Shown: positions 1 through 8,900 of the stretch, one piece after another
Layout: each line of letters opens with the position of its first letter
Position numbering within the stretch: the stretch's first letter is position 1
Origin: Emergomyces orientalis
Taxonomy: Eukaryota > Ascomycota > Eurotiomycetes > Onygenales > Ajellomycetaceae
Reading direction: 5' to 3'
Assembly (NCBI GenBank): GCA_002110485.1
Contig: MOWL01000095.1
Location: 124,001-188,000, forward strand
DNA: 64,000 nt
Position numbers and translations under genes: made by a program
Notes under the pieces: generated by a model
What the model was told of the DNA's origin: nothing
What the model saw: only the letters and a program-made list of their open reading frames with translations
Databases searched by the model: none

Positions 1-1022
1 GCTGCGTCTTCAGAAGCAATCCCTGAGACTCAGAAGTCTGTTTGGACTGCAGAAACCCTTGCTTGTGTGTAAGTATTGAAGTCTACTCAGTTCATGACAT
101 CTGCATTGTTCTTTGGAGCAGGCGTGTTGGCAGCAGGGGTGTAACATTTCCTGCCACCAGCTTGTATGCTTTTGAGCTTGGTGAGACAGTCATCTAAGGT
201 TCAGAGTTGTATATAAAAAGCTTCATATATCAGAGCTTCTTCAACACTAACTAGAGCTTGCAGTATTTCAAATACTAGAGCTTTCTTTAGTATACTGATC
301 TTCATTTGATTCTCTCATCATTGACCACCTGCTTCTAGAATCTTGGTGTCAAAGTCAGGGATGAATGTCATGAGAGAGGTATTCCTTTGACAGACACTCT
401 GCAGCCAGTCTAATACTTTCTGTTGCATGGTGATATCTTTGAATAGAACATCAAGATGTTTGATGATGTTGTCTGAAGTATGTAGTGCTGGTTTGCATGC
501 CTTCATTCAGAGATGGAACTTTTGCTTAGCATGATCTTTCAGTTGGCTGTTGATATACCAATCTTGATTAATTAATGAGCCAATGATGTCTCTGTCTATG
601 TTTAGTTTTGCGAGCATATCTAGTCTCCATGATGGATAGAGAGCAAGGTCGGAAGTGTTAAAATACACAGAAGTACTGAGGCACTCCTTCAGTGATCATG
701 CCTTGTGCGAAGGATTTATTATTGACTCAGTCAGCATCAGAACTGTAGTTTCAACAGAGATTCCTTATTGAATCAACAAGTGTTGAATTTCTTCATACTG
801 GTGTTGCTGTTGTTAGTGGCTAGCATGCATATCAGTCATCTGTTGCTGCTGCAGCTTCAACATTGTTTGAAGCCATGGCGGCATCTTGGCGAAGTTCGCC
901 ATTGAGAGTTCACCTGTGTTGTCAGCGGACATGGTTGCTTCAGATGTTGGGACTAGGGGTTCCATCTCTGTGTTAAGGAATTTGTCAGATTCAGAGAAAG
1001 TGTATTTATACAAAAACTTCAT
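1..1022 (-). pseudogene. Decayed Ty3/gypsy-type Gag remnant
   Basis: Two open stretches on the minus strand (813-1022 and 318-506) and the sequence between them read as one damaged Gag. The N-terminal piece holds PPWLQTMLKLQQQQ. The later piece ends with a segment of the shape FIPDFDTKILEAGG, which resembles the conserved 'FLPKFETLLAEAGG'-like segment of fungal Ty3/gypsy Gag. Stops interrupt the frame between and after the pieces, for example TAA just after 813. No zinc knuckle, protease or pol is visible because the element runs off the left edge. The nearby LTR fragments (1524-1656 and 8842-8900) fit an element on the same strand. The gypsy assignment rests on Gag resemblance only. Confidence 0.55.
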
Positions 1023-1523
1023 ACATCTGAAGTATCAGAACTCTCAGATCTTTCACTGATATGTCTCTTTCATGAGATCTAGTTATGAGGTCAAGATGAT
1101 TGACAAGCAAGCTTCTTCTATCTAGTAGAGATCTGATGACTGCTAGCTAGTCATCTTCTTTATTTCTTACATGTTGTTACATATTTGGATAATCGAATAA
1201 TCATTCCTCATAAGAATACAATGAATGTTTTCTAAGTGTAACAGACCTACACTGAAGAGCTCGGCACTAATATAGATCTTATATAACAAAATAGAAAATG
1301 TTAAGGAAAGAAGAGAAAAGGAAGAGAAATTCATTGAAGACAGAGATTTATACATGTATACAGTGAAGCTCTGAGTGAAGCTCTGGACAGAAGAATAGAA
1401 GCTCTGATAAGGAGGTTAGTTCGGGAATCGGAGCTTTCGGAGCGGAGAAACCATGGAGTGTACGCTTTCAGAGGTGTAGCGGGGGCGTAGTGAAATGGTC
1501 TATTAATCGGGCGTAGCCCGTCA
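1023..1523 (-). other. Leader region of the decayed gypsy-like element
   Basis: AT-rich stretch between the LTR part and the Gag remnant. I see no gene. The GC-richer part (about 1405-1520) contains a small perfect hairpin (cgggc gta gcccg near 1508-1520). The exact 3' border of the LTR could not be placed because the only other copy (24907 onward) diverges right after the motif CAGTTCATTTT. Confidence 0.35.
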
Positions 1524-1656
1524 CAAAATGAACTGTTTGCTAACCTTCTTCATGAAGAGAAAGTCTAGATAATGAATATATATGACTGTACTCTCTAGTG
1601 CAATCACGTGCGCAGCTGCTTGGCATGGTGCGCACCCCTTTTCAATCGGGCGGTTG
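1524..1656 (-). repeat. Gypsy-like LTR, distal part, split by copia
   Basis: Read on the minus strand, this segment matches the LTR copy at 24907-25097 from the GCCCGAT block to CAGTTCATTTT with few differences. It includes the E-box-like GCACGTG motif and a TATATATA stretch. The first part of the same LTR lies at 8842-8900, on the far side of the inserted copia element. Joining the two across the duplicated GGTTG gives the same order as the 24907 copy, so the split is well supported. Confidence 0.75.
1652..1656. repeat. Target-site duplication GGTTG, left copy
   Basis: GGTTG occurs directly outside both ends of the copia block (1652-1656 and 8837-8841) and only once in the uninterrupted LTR copy near 24985. 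Five bp is the usual copia TSD length. Confidence 0.8.
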
Positions 1657-1739
1657 TCATAGAGTGCATCAAGCCTATCATATTGAACTACCTAACTAGC
1701 TAAAATATATATGTGTGTGTGGGGCATGTGACCCGGGTA
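1657..1739 (-). repeat. Truncated copia LTR
   Basis: Identical to the first ~83 bp (plus-strand order) of the 102-bp LTRs at 2854 and 8735, then jumps directly into gag sequence at about 1739. The last bases of the LTR (…gccctagtatcacctaaca) are missing here, so a deletion fused the interior of this 3' LTR to gag codon ~350. Confidence 0.85.
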
Positions 1740-2788
1740 TTTACGGGCGCCTTTGTGTTCTTTGAAGAAGAGGAACTGCCGCCAGAGGGCAATCGAAGCA
1801 GAATATCACGGCATAGACCCACAAAATCATCCTCCAGGAGAGTATCTTCACCACTCTTTTCAATATCATCCATCCTATTTCGTATGAGATTGGCCCATCT
1901 ACTGTGAATCCCCGCAAGCAATCGATCAAAGAAGACGGAATCCGGCATATAAAAATCTAATCGCTTATATTCAGTTCGTACGGCTAAGAGACGCTCAATA
2001 AACGCACGATCCGACCCGCAAGACTCAGCCGTCATACCCAGGAACTCATTGAAAAGACGAAACCGGCGAACTACGCGGCGTTCAGCGAAGTTCTCCTCTA
2101 CTATGGACCACAGCATATAGGCAGACAATTGATTCTCCTTCGGTATAGTAAAATGAGTTCTAGCCTGTGCGGAAATCGCTGACCACATATAATTACGCAG
2201 CCAGCTATTCCGCTCCCTCCAGAGCTTCGCAACGTCCTCACTGACCCCCTCAGGCGGGGCCAGCTCCTTATTTAACAAAATATCATCTGTTTCTGAATCC
2301 TTCGCCGCGAGAAGAACCTCATCCCTCCACATGGGATAGTTCATGGAGCCCAGCAGCAGAACTGGCTTTTCAAGAAGCTTAACTGTAAGTCGAAACTCCT
2401 TAATGGCCTTCAAATAAGCCGTCATATTGGCGCCTGCGAGCTCCCCCGCACCAGCACCAGCCTTAATCCGCGCTGTTTCATTCTCCAACCTCGCAATCTC
2501 CAACCTCGCCCGGGTCTCAGCGCTCAAGGAGTCATCATGCTCAACCTGAGCCTCCTGGGTGGGTTCATCGCGATCTGAGCCCGTATCCGACATATCCGAC
2601 ATTGGATCTTCGAAATCAGCACTTGACCCCTCCGAAGGAGCTCTTGCGGGCAATTTACGGGCTGTAATGGGGGTTGGAAAGGGCTCGTTTTCAATATTCT
2701 CCGGCGTACGTTCCGCTCGCCTAGTCGGCTTATTTTCCCTCGTAAGATCAGGACTGTTGCCTGACCGTAAGTTCACCATGAGAGGCAA
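1740..2788 (-). pseudogene. Copia Gag copy, 3'-deleted
   Basis: The first ~350 codons match the Gag part of the full ORF at 3056-7663 with essentially one amino-acid change (Gly for Glu near residue 54). The reading frame then runs into LTR sequence and stops at 1700 after about a dozen unrelated residues. It therefore keeps the acidic N-terminus and the helical Gag region but has lost the zinc knuckle and all of pol. It could make a truncated Gag if transcribed from the LTR at 2854-2955. The start is the same ATG as in the full copy, 66 bp inside the LTR/primer-site border. Confidence 0.85.
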
Positions 2789-2840
2789 GAACTAGCTGTA
2801 TAAGAGAAATAGATAGCAGTAACGCAGCGTATTAAACAGA

Positions 2841-2853
2841 GGGCCTCATAACC
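2841..2853 (-). promoter_or_regulatory. Primer binding site, initiator-tRNA half type
   Basis: Directly inside the LTR edge the minus strand reads GGTTATGAGGCCC. GGTTATGAG is complementary to CTCATAACC, the anticodon-loop sequence of eukaryotic initiator tRNA-Met, not to the tRNA 3' end. Half-tRNA priming from this loop is known for Drosophila copia and Ty5. The match beyond nine bases is imperfect (an extra C), so this is a strong inference, not proof. Confidence 0.6.
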
Positions 2854-2955
2854 TCATAGAGTGCATCAAGCCTATCATATTGAACTACCTAACTAGCTAA
2901 AATATATATGTGTGTGTGGGGCATGTGACCCGGGTAGCCCTAGTATCACCTAACA
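2854..2955 (-). repeat. Copia LTR, 102 bp, internal copy
   Basis: Identical in length to the LTR at 8735-8836. On the minus strand it starts TGTTAGGTGATAC and ends CTCTATGA, borders fixed by the outer TSD. It serves as 3' LTR of the full Gag-Pol unit to its right and as 5' LTR of the Gag-only unit to its left, so two units share one LTR. Confidence 0.88.
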
Positions 2956-2962
2956 CCCCCCC
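2956..2962 (-). promoter_or_regulatory. Polypurine tract of the copia element
   Basis: On the minus strand GGGGGGG lies immediately 5' of the LTR start TGTTAGG, 94 bp after the stop codon of the pol ORF. Position and composition are those of a plus-strand priming PPT. Confidence 0.7.
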
Positions 2963-3055
2963 ATGCTAGGGCGCCCCAGGAGCACGCACACAGGCCACGC
3001 CATAGGCATCAAAAATCAAAATAGCAGCTAAGTACAAAACTTTTAGTTAAATCCA

Positions 3056-6000
3056 TTAAGCAGATCCCCCCGAACCAATCAAGCCAAGATTAGCCACAAA
3101 AGCATTGAATGCGGGCCTAGGCAGCGCCTTCGTAAAACCATCCGCCTTATTCTCCGTTGAGCTGACGTGCCGAAGAAGGAGCTCCTTTTTAGCCACTAGA
3201 TCGCGTAATATATGGTAGCGGACTTCAATATGCCTCGAGCGCTTAGTTAAAGACTCGCCGTTAGCTAGATCAATGGCACCTTTATTATCAATATGCAGAT
3301 TATTGGAAAGAACATAGCCATCCGCATTCTCAAGCAGTCCCGCATCATGCAGCATATCTTTAAGCCAAATCAGCTCGCACGCAGCTTCGCTAGCAGCAAT
3401 ATACTCAGCTTCAGTTGTGGACTTCGCCGTAGAGATCTGCCGCTGCGAACGCCATGATACGGGAGCTCCATTGATCATTATAATATAGCCCGTAGTCGAT
3501 TTATATTGGGGGTCTGCACCCGCCCAATCTGAATCCGCGTAGGCCATGGGAGCCAGCCCTTCGTCCCCTATATTCCTCTTATACAGAATGCCCGTAGTCC
3601 TAGTCTTCTTCATATAGCGGAGAACATGCTTCAAAGCAGCCCAGCACTCCTTATTTGGGCGAGAATTGAATCGCGATAAATAATTTACCGCGAACATTAT
3701 ATCCGGTCTGGTGCTTGTAACCAGATATTGAAGAGACCCAAGCCCTTGACGATATCGCGTAGCCGTAAAATCATCATCAAGGCCCTTATCCTCATCCGGC
3801 GAGAACTGGAGCTTTGTGCCAGCATTCATGGGGGTTGGTGCCGGATTGATTGCAGTCATGCCAAAATCATCAAGGATCTCATCAATATAGCGTGTTTGCG
3901 TGACCAGTAAATCACCATTACGGCCCGCAATTTCCATACCTAAGTATGGCTTATCATCGTCGATTCTTTTGGTGTCAAAACGCTTCGCAATCTCATCGAG
4001 AACCCAGTCAATATCATGCTCATTGGGCCCCGTAACGCGGCAGTCATCAACGTGCAGCGTCAAATACACCTTACGGATGGGGTGATATAGGAATCCGCCG
4101 TCATACGGTGATATGCGGAAACCAATCGAAGTGAGATGCTCAGTGGCAAGAAAATACCACGTCCTCGCAGCTTGCTTCAGCCCATACAGGCTCTGGCGAA
4201 CCAGGCCAACTAGATTGCCCCTGCCATGTTTTATGCCCGTCGGGAGCTGCATATAGATCATTTCTTCCTGTGGCAGCACGCCATTAAGGAATGCAGACAC
4301 GTAATCAATTGCCTTCGATTTCCATCCCCTAGCCGTAGAGATCGCGAATAGGCTTCTGGTTGTAGGACCAGAGACAACGGCAGCGTAAGACTTCGTATAA
4401 TGGACTCCTCGCTGCTGAAGGAATCCGCGAACCACCCATCGTGCGCGAAAGCGGATGGTTTCTCCCTTATTATTTAATTTGCGGTCATATACCCATTTAC
4501 CCGTAAGAACATCCATATCCGGGGACCGCTCAGTAATAACATATGTTTTCTTTTGATTGAACATATCGACCTCCTTCCTCATTGCTTCGAGCCAATGATG
4601 CCAATCAGGGCTCCGTCGAGCCTCCGCTAAGGTCGTGGGACGGTCCGTAAGGGTACTAAGCACGGGCTCATCACCATTATCATTAGCATGCTCGTCAGAC
4701 TCATTAAGGAGATCAACATCACTGTTTATAAGATAGGTAGGCTCAATGGCCTCCTCCAGATCCCCATTGACAAGCATCTTCATGATGTGCGGCCGCTCCC
4801 TTGCCAGGCGCCGCAGGAGACAGTGCTGCCATCCATCCGCAGGATTCAAAACATCGAGCTCATCCGGTATGTTATTTGGCTCATGAGGAGCCGGAAGAGC
4901 GGCATTAATGAATGACACGTCCTCCACGAGAGCTTCATCAAAAACCACATCTCGTGCTATCTCCAACCTGCGTGCATCAGGGTCCCATATGCGAACTTGA
5001 TGAAGGCCCTGATAACCCACAAAGATCCATTCTTTCCCATCCGTTCTATCCGCAAGCTTATTAGTAACTCGCAGATCCTTCTTGTAGACCTTGCAGCCCC
5101 ATCTATGCAGCCAATTCGCCGTGGGCTGCACCCCCATCCATGCTTCAAAGGGGGTCAGCGGAGACCCCTCCTTGCACCCGTAAAGCTTCGTAGAGGTGGG
5201 AGACATATTGATCAACATAACGGCAGCCTGCATGGCCTCACCCCATAGGTCCCTAGGCTGCCCGCTATCGAATAGCAAGCTCCTAGTTCTTTCGATTATT
5301 ATGCGGTTCGCACGTTCCGCTGGACCATTTGATTGTGGGGTATATGGCGTAGTCGTCTCATAGGCAATGCCTCGCTGTTTACAAAAAGCTTTTAATTCAT
5401 CGCTCTTGAATTCTCCACCACCATCCCAGTGCAAGGAGCCCACGCATCGCTGCGCAGTGGTCTCAATCATTGTTATAAAATCCCGTAGTTTCGCGGTTGC
5501 TTCACCCTTGGTGGCCATTAAAATGGCCCACCGATATCTCGTGGCATCGTCCGTAATACTCATCCAATAATCAGCCCCCCCATACGTGGGAACGCCATCC
5601 TCATTGAATAAGGTACGCCCACCGCCCGCAAGATCAATAAATAATCGTGCAGCAGGCTTCACTTTTCTAATCATGGGCTCAAAAGCAGGACGAGCCATCT
5701 TAGCCTGCACGCAGGTTTTACAAAAAGGCAGAGCCTTGGAGCCTTTAATCCTCATCCCCATGCGCGGATCCGCGGCCATCTTCGCTATATCCATGTGGTT
5801 AAGATGACCCAGCTTCAAATGCCATTGCAGCATCGTGAGCTCTACTGGTTTTATATTCATTGATGGCAGAGCCAATAGCGAGTCATCCACAGCATTTACG
5901 GGCCGAAAATCACCATTAGGCATGGCGAATTGAATCAAATCTCGGATTTGCGGAGGCTTTTCAATGACATAGATATCTTTCTCATTCAAAACAGCAGTGA

Positions 6001-7663
6001 AGCTGACCATTCGATCGGGAGAGGTCATAATAATCGAGTGAGCTTCTCCATATGCCAATTGCTTGAACGTATAGCCCTTGCGGACTAATTTGCCAAAGCT
6101 CACGATATTTGCTTCTAATTCGGGGGCAAATCGCACACCTTCCAGGCACACATCCGCCCCATCAACCGCCAGTTCAACCGTACCAACGGCCGCAGCTGGA
6201 ACAATGGTCCCATCCGCCATTTTCAATTTAACATTGGAGCTCATTGAATGGCATTTAACAAGCTCCTTGCGTGGTGTTGCGTGAGCGCCAGACCCCGAGT
6301 CCAGAACCCACTCATCCGCAATATCATCATCACGGACGATTTCACGAGCATGGAACACCTTCTCAACCGTACTGTGTACAGGAGCAGAGCCGTCATCGGG
6401 GCTCTTGGAAGAATCCTCATTATTGGCCTTCTTCTTATCCTTCTTGGTGCCACCACGCCTTTTTCCATTAGAATAACCTGACGGACGCTTCTCTGGGTGC
6501 TTTTTCCAACAGCTCTCCTCATTATGGCCCACAATCCCGCAATGTGAGCATTTTGGCCTGCCTGATGCAGATGGAGCAGGGCTCTCACCCGCATCATCCA
6601 TACTGCTCGCATTATTTACGGGCGCCTTTGTGTTCTTTGAAGAAGAGGAACTGCCGCCAGAGGGCAATCGAAGCAGAATATCACGGCATAGACCCACAAA
6701 ATCATCCTCCAGGAGAGTATCTTCACCACTCTTTTCAATATCATCCATCCTATTTCGTATGAGATTGGCCCATCTACTGTGAATCCCCGCAAGCAATCGA
6801 TCAAAGAAGACGGAATCCGGCATATAAAAATCTAATCGCTTATATTCAGTTCGTACGGCTAAGAGACGCTCAATAAACGCACGATCCGACCCGCAAGACT
6901 CAGCCGTCATACCCAGGAACTCATTGAAAAGACGAAACCGGCGAACTACGCGGCGTTCAGCGAAGTTCTCCTCTACTATGGACCACAGCATATAGGCAGA
7001 CAATTGATTCTCCTTCGGTATAGTAAAATGAGTTCTAGCCTGTGCGGAAATCGCTGACCACATATAATTACGCAGCCAGCTATTCCGCTCCCTCCAGAGC
7101 TTCGCAACGTCCTCACTGACCCCCTCAGGCGGGGCCAGCTCCTTATTTAACAAAATATCATCTGTTTCTGAATCCTTCGCCGCGAGAAGAACCTCATCCC
7201 TCCACATGGGATAGTTCATGGAGCCCAGCAGCAGAACTGGCTTTTCAAGAAGCTTAACTGTAAGTCGAAACTCCTTAATGGCCTTCAAATAAGCCGTCAT
7301 ATTGGCGCCTGCGAGTTCCCCCGCACCAGCACCAGCCTTAATCCGCGCTGTTTCATTCTCCAACCTCGCAATCTCCAACCTCGCCCGGGTCTCAGCGCTC
7401 AAGGAGTCATCATGCTCAACCTGAGCCTCCTGGGTGGGTTCATCGCGATCTGAGCCCGTATCCGACATATCCGACATTGGATCTTCGAAATCAGCACTTG
7501 ACTCCTCCGAAGGAGCTCTTGCGGGCAATTTACGGGCTGTAATGGGGGTTGGAAAGGGCTCGTTTTCAATATTCTCCGGCGTACGTTCCGCTCGCCTAGT
7601 CGGCTTATTTTCCCTCGTAAGATCAGGACTGTTGCCTGACCGTAAGTTCACCATGAGAGGCAA
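3056..7663 (-). CDS. Copia Gag-Pol polyprotein, intact, 1535 aa
   Basis: A single uninterrupted ORF carrying everything needed for retrotransposition. Order by residue: acidic N-terminus (1-90), Gag core (100-345), CX2CX4HX4C zinc knuckle (C372, C375, H380, C385), aspartic protease with DSG at 455-457, integrase zinc-binding HHCC (H615, H620, C648, C651), integrase core D677, D747, E783 (35-residue spacing between the last two), reverse transcriptase with YVSAFLNG around D1120 and the catalytic HVDD at 1204-1207 (YVDD in most relatives), and RNase H with D1377, E1418 and D1459. Length and domain order are normal for copia. The ATG at 7663 lies 59 bp inside the retained part of the primer site. 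No stop or frameshift is visible, and CpG-containing codons are kept, unlike the other retroelements here, so the copy has escaped transition-type decay. Whether it is expressed cannot be told. Confidence 0.93.
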   Translation of the reverse strand: MPLMVNLRSGNSPDLTRENKPTRRAERTPENIENEPFPTPITARKLPARAPSEESSADFEDPMSDMSDTGSDRDEPTQEAQVEHDDSLSAETRARLEIARLENETARIKAGAGAGELAGANMTAYLKAIKEFRLTVKLLEKPVLLLGSMNYPMWRDEVLLAAKDSETDDILLNKELAPPEGVSEDVAKLWRERNSWLRNYMWSAISAQARTHFTIPKENQLSAYMLWSIVEENFAERRVVRRFRLFNEFLGMTAESCGSDRAFIERLLAVRTEYKRLDFYMPDSVFFDRLLAGIHSRWANLIRNRMDDIEKSGEDTLLEDDFVGLCRDILLRLPSGGSSSSSKNTKAPVNNASSMDDAGESPAPSASGRPKCSHCGIVGHNEESCWKKHPEKRPSGYSNGKRRGGTKKDKKKANNEDSSKSPDDGSAPVHSTVEKVFHAREIVRDDDIADEWVLDSGSGAHATPRKELVKCHSMSSNVKLKMADGTIVPAAAVGTVELAVDGADVCLEGVRFAPELEANIVSFGKLVRKGYTFKQLAYGEAHSIIMTSPDRMVSFTAVLNEKDIYVIEKPPQIRDLIQFAMPNGDFRPVNAVDDSLLALPSMNIKPVELTMLQWHLKLGHLNHMDIAKMAADPRMGMRIKGSKALPFCKTCVQAKMARPAFEPMIRKVKPAARLFIDLAGGGRTLFNEDGVPTYGGADYWMSITDDATRYRWAILMATKGEATAKLRDFITMIETTAQRCVGSLHWDGGGEFKSDELKAFCKQRGIAYETTTPYTPQSNGPAERANRIIIERTRSLLFDSGQPRDLWGEAMQAAVMLINMSPTSTKLYGCKEGSPLTPFEAWMGVQPTANWLHRWGCKVYKKDLRVTNKLADRTDGKEWIFVGYQGLHQVRIWDPDARRLEIARDVVFDEALVEDVSFINAALPAPHEPNNIPDELDVLNPADGWQHCLLRRLARERPHIMKMLVNGDLEEAIEPTYLINSDVDLLNESDEHANDNGDEPVLSTLTDRPTTLAEARRSPDWHHWLEAMRKEVDMFNQKKTYVITERSPDMDVLTGKWVYDRKLNNKGETIRFRARWVVRGFLQQRGVHYTKSYAAVVSGPTTRSLFAISTARGWKSKAIDYVSAFLNGVLPQEEMIYMQLPTGIKHGRGNLVGLVRQSLYGLKQAARTWYFLATEHLTSIGFRISPYDGGFLYHPIRKVYLTLHVDDCRVTGPNEHDIDWVLDEIAKRFDTKRIDDDKPYLGMEIAGRNGDLLVTQTRYIDEILDDFGMTAINPAPTPMNAGTKLQFSPDEDKGLDDDFTATRYRQGLGSLQYLVTSTRPDIMFAVNYLSRFNSRPNKECWAALKHVLRYMKKTRTTGILYKRNIGDEGLAPMAYADSDWAGADPQYKSTTGYIIMINGAPVSWRSQRQISTAKSTTEAEYIAASEAACELIWLKDMLHDAGLLENADGYVLSNNLHIDNKGAIDLANGESLTKRSRHIEVRYHILRDLVAKKELLLRHVSSTENKADGFTKALPRPAFNAFVANLGLIGSGGSA

Positions 7664-7719
7664 GAACTAGCTGTATAAGAGAAATAGATAGCAGTAACGC
7701 AGCGTATTAAACAGAGGGC

Positions 7720-8202
7720 CTCACTCGATTATTATGACCTCTCCCGATCGAATGGTCAGCTTCACTGCTGTTTTGAATGAGAAAGATATCTATGTCATTG
7801 AAAAGCCTCCGCAAATCCGAGATTTGATTCAATTCGCCATGCCTAATGGTGATTTTCGGCCCGTAAATGCTGTGGATGACTCGCTATTGGCTCTGCCATC
7901 AATGAATATAAAACCAGTAGAGCTCACGATGCTGCAATGGCATTTGAAGCTGGGTCATCTTAACCACATGGATATAGCGAAGATGGCCGCGGATCCGCGC
8001 ATGGGGATGAGGATTAAAGGCTCCAAGGCTCTGCCTTTTTGTAAAACCTGCGTGCAGGCTAAGATGGCTCGTCCTGCTTTTGAGCCCATGATTAGAAAAG
8101 TGAAGCCTGCTGCACGATTATTTATTGATCTTGCGGGCGGTGGGCGTACCTTATTCAATGAGGATGGCGTTCCCACGTATGGGGGGGCTGATTATTGGAT
8201 GA
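7720..8202 (+). pseudogene. Inverted copia pol fragment
   Basis: 483 bp that are the reverse complement of about 5560-6042, that is the stretch between the protease and the integrase DDE core (including HLKLGHLNHMD and CKTCVQAK of the integrase zinc-binding region). It is oriented opposite to the rest of the element, so it cannot contribute to the polyprotein. The right-hand junction falls inside the primer site with a 4-bp overlap CTCA. The ORF running through it (to 8459) is chimeric with antisense gag. Confidence 0.88.
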
Positions 8203-8669
8203 TCCCTCCACATGGGATAGTTCATGGAGCCCAGCAGCAGAACTGGCTTTTCAAGAAGCTTAACTGTAAGTCGAAACTCCTTAATGGCCTTCAAATAAGC
8301 CGTCATATTGGCGCCTGCGAGCTCCCCCGCACCAGCACCAGCCTTAATCCGCGCTGTTTCATTCTCCAACCTCGCAATCTCCAACCTCGCCCGGGTCTCA
8401 GCGCTCAAGGAGTCATCATGCTCAACCTGAGCCTCCTGGGTGGGTTCATCGCGATCTGAGCCCGTATCCGACATATCCGACATTGGATCTTCGAAATCAG
8501 CACTTGACTCCTCCGAAGGAGCTCTTGCGGGCAATTTACGGGCTGTAATGGGGGTTGGAAAGGGCTCGTTTTCAATATTCTCCGGCGTACGTTCCGCTCG
8601 CCTAGTCGGCTTATTTTCCCTCGTAAGATCAGGACTGTTGCCTGACCGTAAGTTCACCATGAGAGGCAA
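8202..8669 (-). pseudogene. Copia Gag N-terminal fragment
   Basis: About the first 155 Gag codons of the 5'-most unit, same start context as the complete copy, ending at the YPMWRD segment where the inverted pol piece begins. The ORF continues a few residues into unrelated frame and stops at 8151. It is the first Gag start downstream of the outer 5' LTR, so a transcript from that LTR would meet this truncated frame before the intact one. Confidence 0.85.
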
Positions 8670-8721
8670 GAACTAGCTGTATAAGAGAAATAGATAGCAG
8701 TAACGCAGCGTATTAAACAGA

Positions 8722-8734
8722 GGGCCTCATAACC
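8722..8734 (-). promoter_or_regulatory. Primer binding site of the outer 5' end
   Basis: Same GGTTATGAGGCCC sequence on the minus strand as at 2841-2853, directly adjacent to the 5' LTR at 8735. The central leader copy at ~7720 keeps only the TGAGGCCC part because the inversion junction cuts the site. Confidence 0.6.
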
Positions 8735-8836
8735 TCATAGAGTGCATCAAGCCTATCATATTGAACTACCTAACTAGCTAAAATATATATGTGTGTGTGG
8801 GGCATGTGACCCGGGTAGCCCTAGTATCACCTAACA
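8735..8836 (-). repeat. Copia 5' LTR, 102 bp
   Basis: Complete LTR at the outer 5' end (minus strand TGTTAGG … CTCTATGA). The right border is fixed by the TSD GGTTG at 8837-8841 and by the continuation of the interrupted gypsy LTR. Confidence 0.88.
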
Positions 8837-8841
8837 GGTTG
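8837..8841. repeat. Target-site duplication GGTTG, right copy
   Basis: Second copy of the 5-bp duplication described at 1652-1656. The gypsy LTR resumes inside it. Confidence 0.8.
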
Positions 8842-8900
8842 TATTCGATTGATCACGTGAGACCACGTGCGCAGCTCTTGGCGTGGAACGGGCTGTTACA
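8842..8900 (-). repeat. Gypsy-like LTR, first part
   Basis: On the minus strand it begins TGTAACAGCCCGTTCCACG at 8900 and runs to the copia TSD. It matches the start of the LTR at 24907 (TGTAACGGCCCGTTCCACG), including the paired CACGTG-type motifs. It is the 5' part of the LTR that continues at 1656. Confidence 0.75.

Larger units (their letters stand above)
1657..8836 (-). mobile_element. Composite Ty1/copia retrotransposon
   Basis: A 7180-bp insertion with one 5-bp TSD (GGTTG) outside. Read on the minus strand it is: complete LTR (8735-8836), primer site, leader, Gag fragment (8202-8669), inverted pol fragment (7720-8202), a second leader, a full Gag-Pol (3056-7663), polypurine tract (2956-2962), complete LTR (2854-2955), primer site, leader, Gag copy (1740-2788), and a truncated LTR (1657-1739). 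The copies of the shared parts are almost identical (for example one Gly/Glu change between Gag copies), and the long ORF has no stop, so the element is young. The target was the LTR of an older gypsy-like element. Domain order integrase then RT/RNase H makes it copia, not gypsy. Confidence 0.9.

Noticed and set aside
7734..8459. A plus-strand 241-codon ORF as a host gene
   Set aside because: It is an inverted piece of the copia pol followed by antisense gag.
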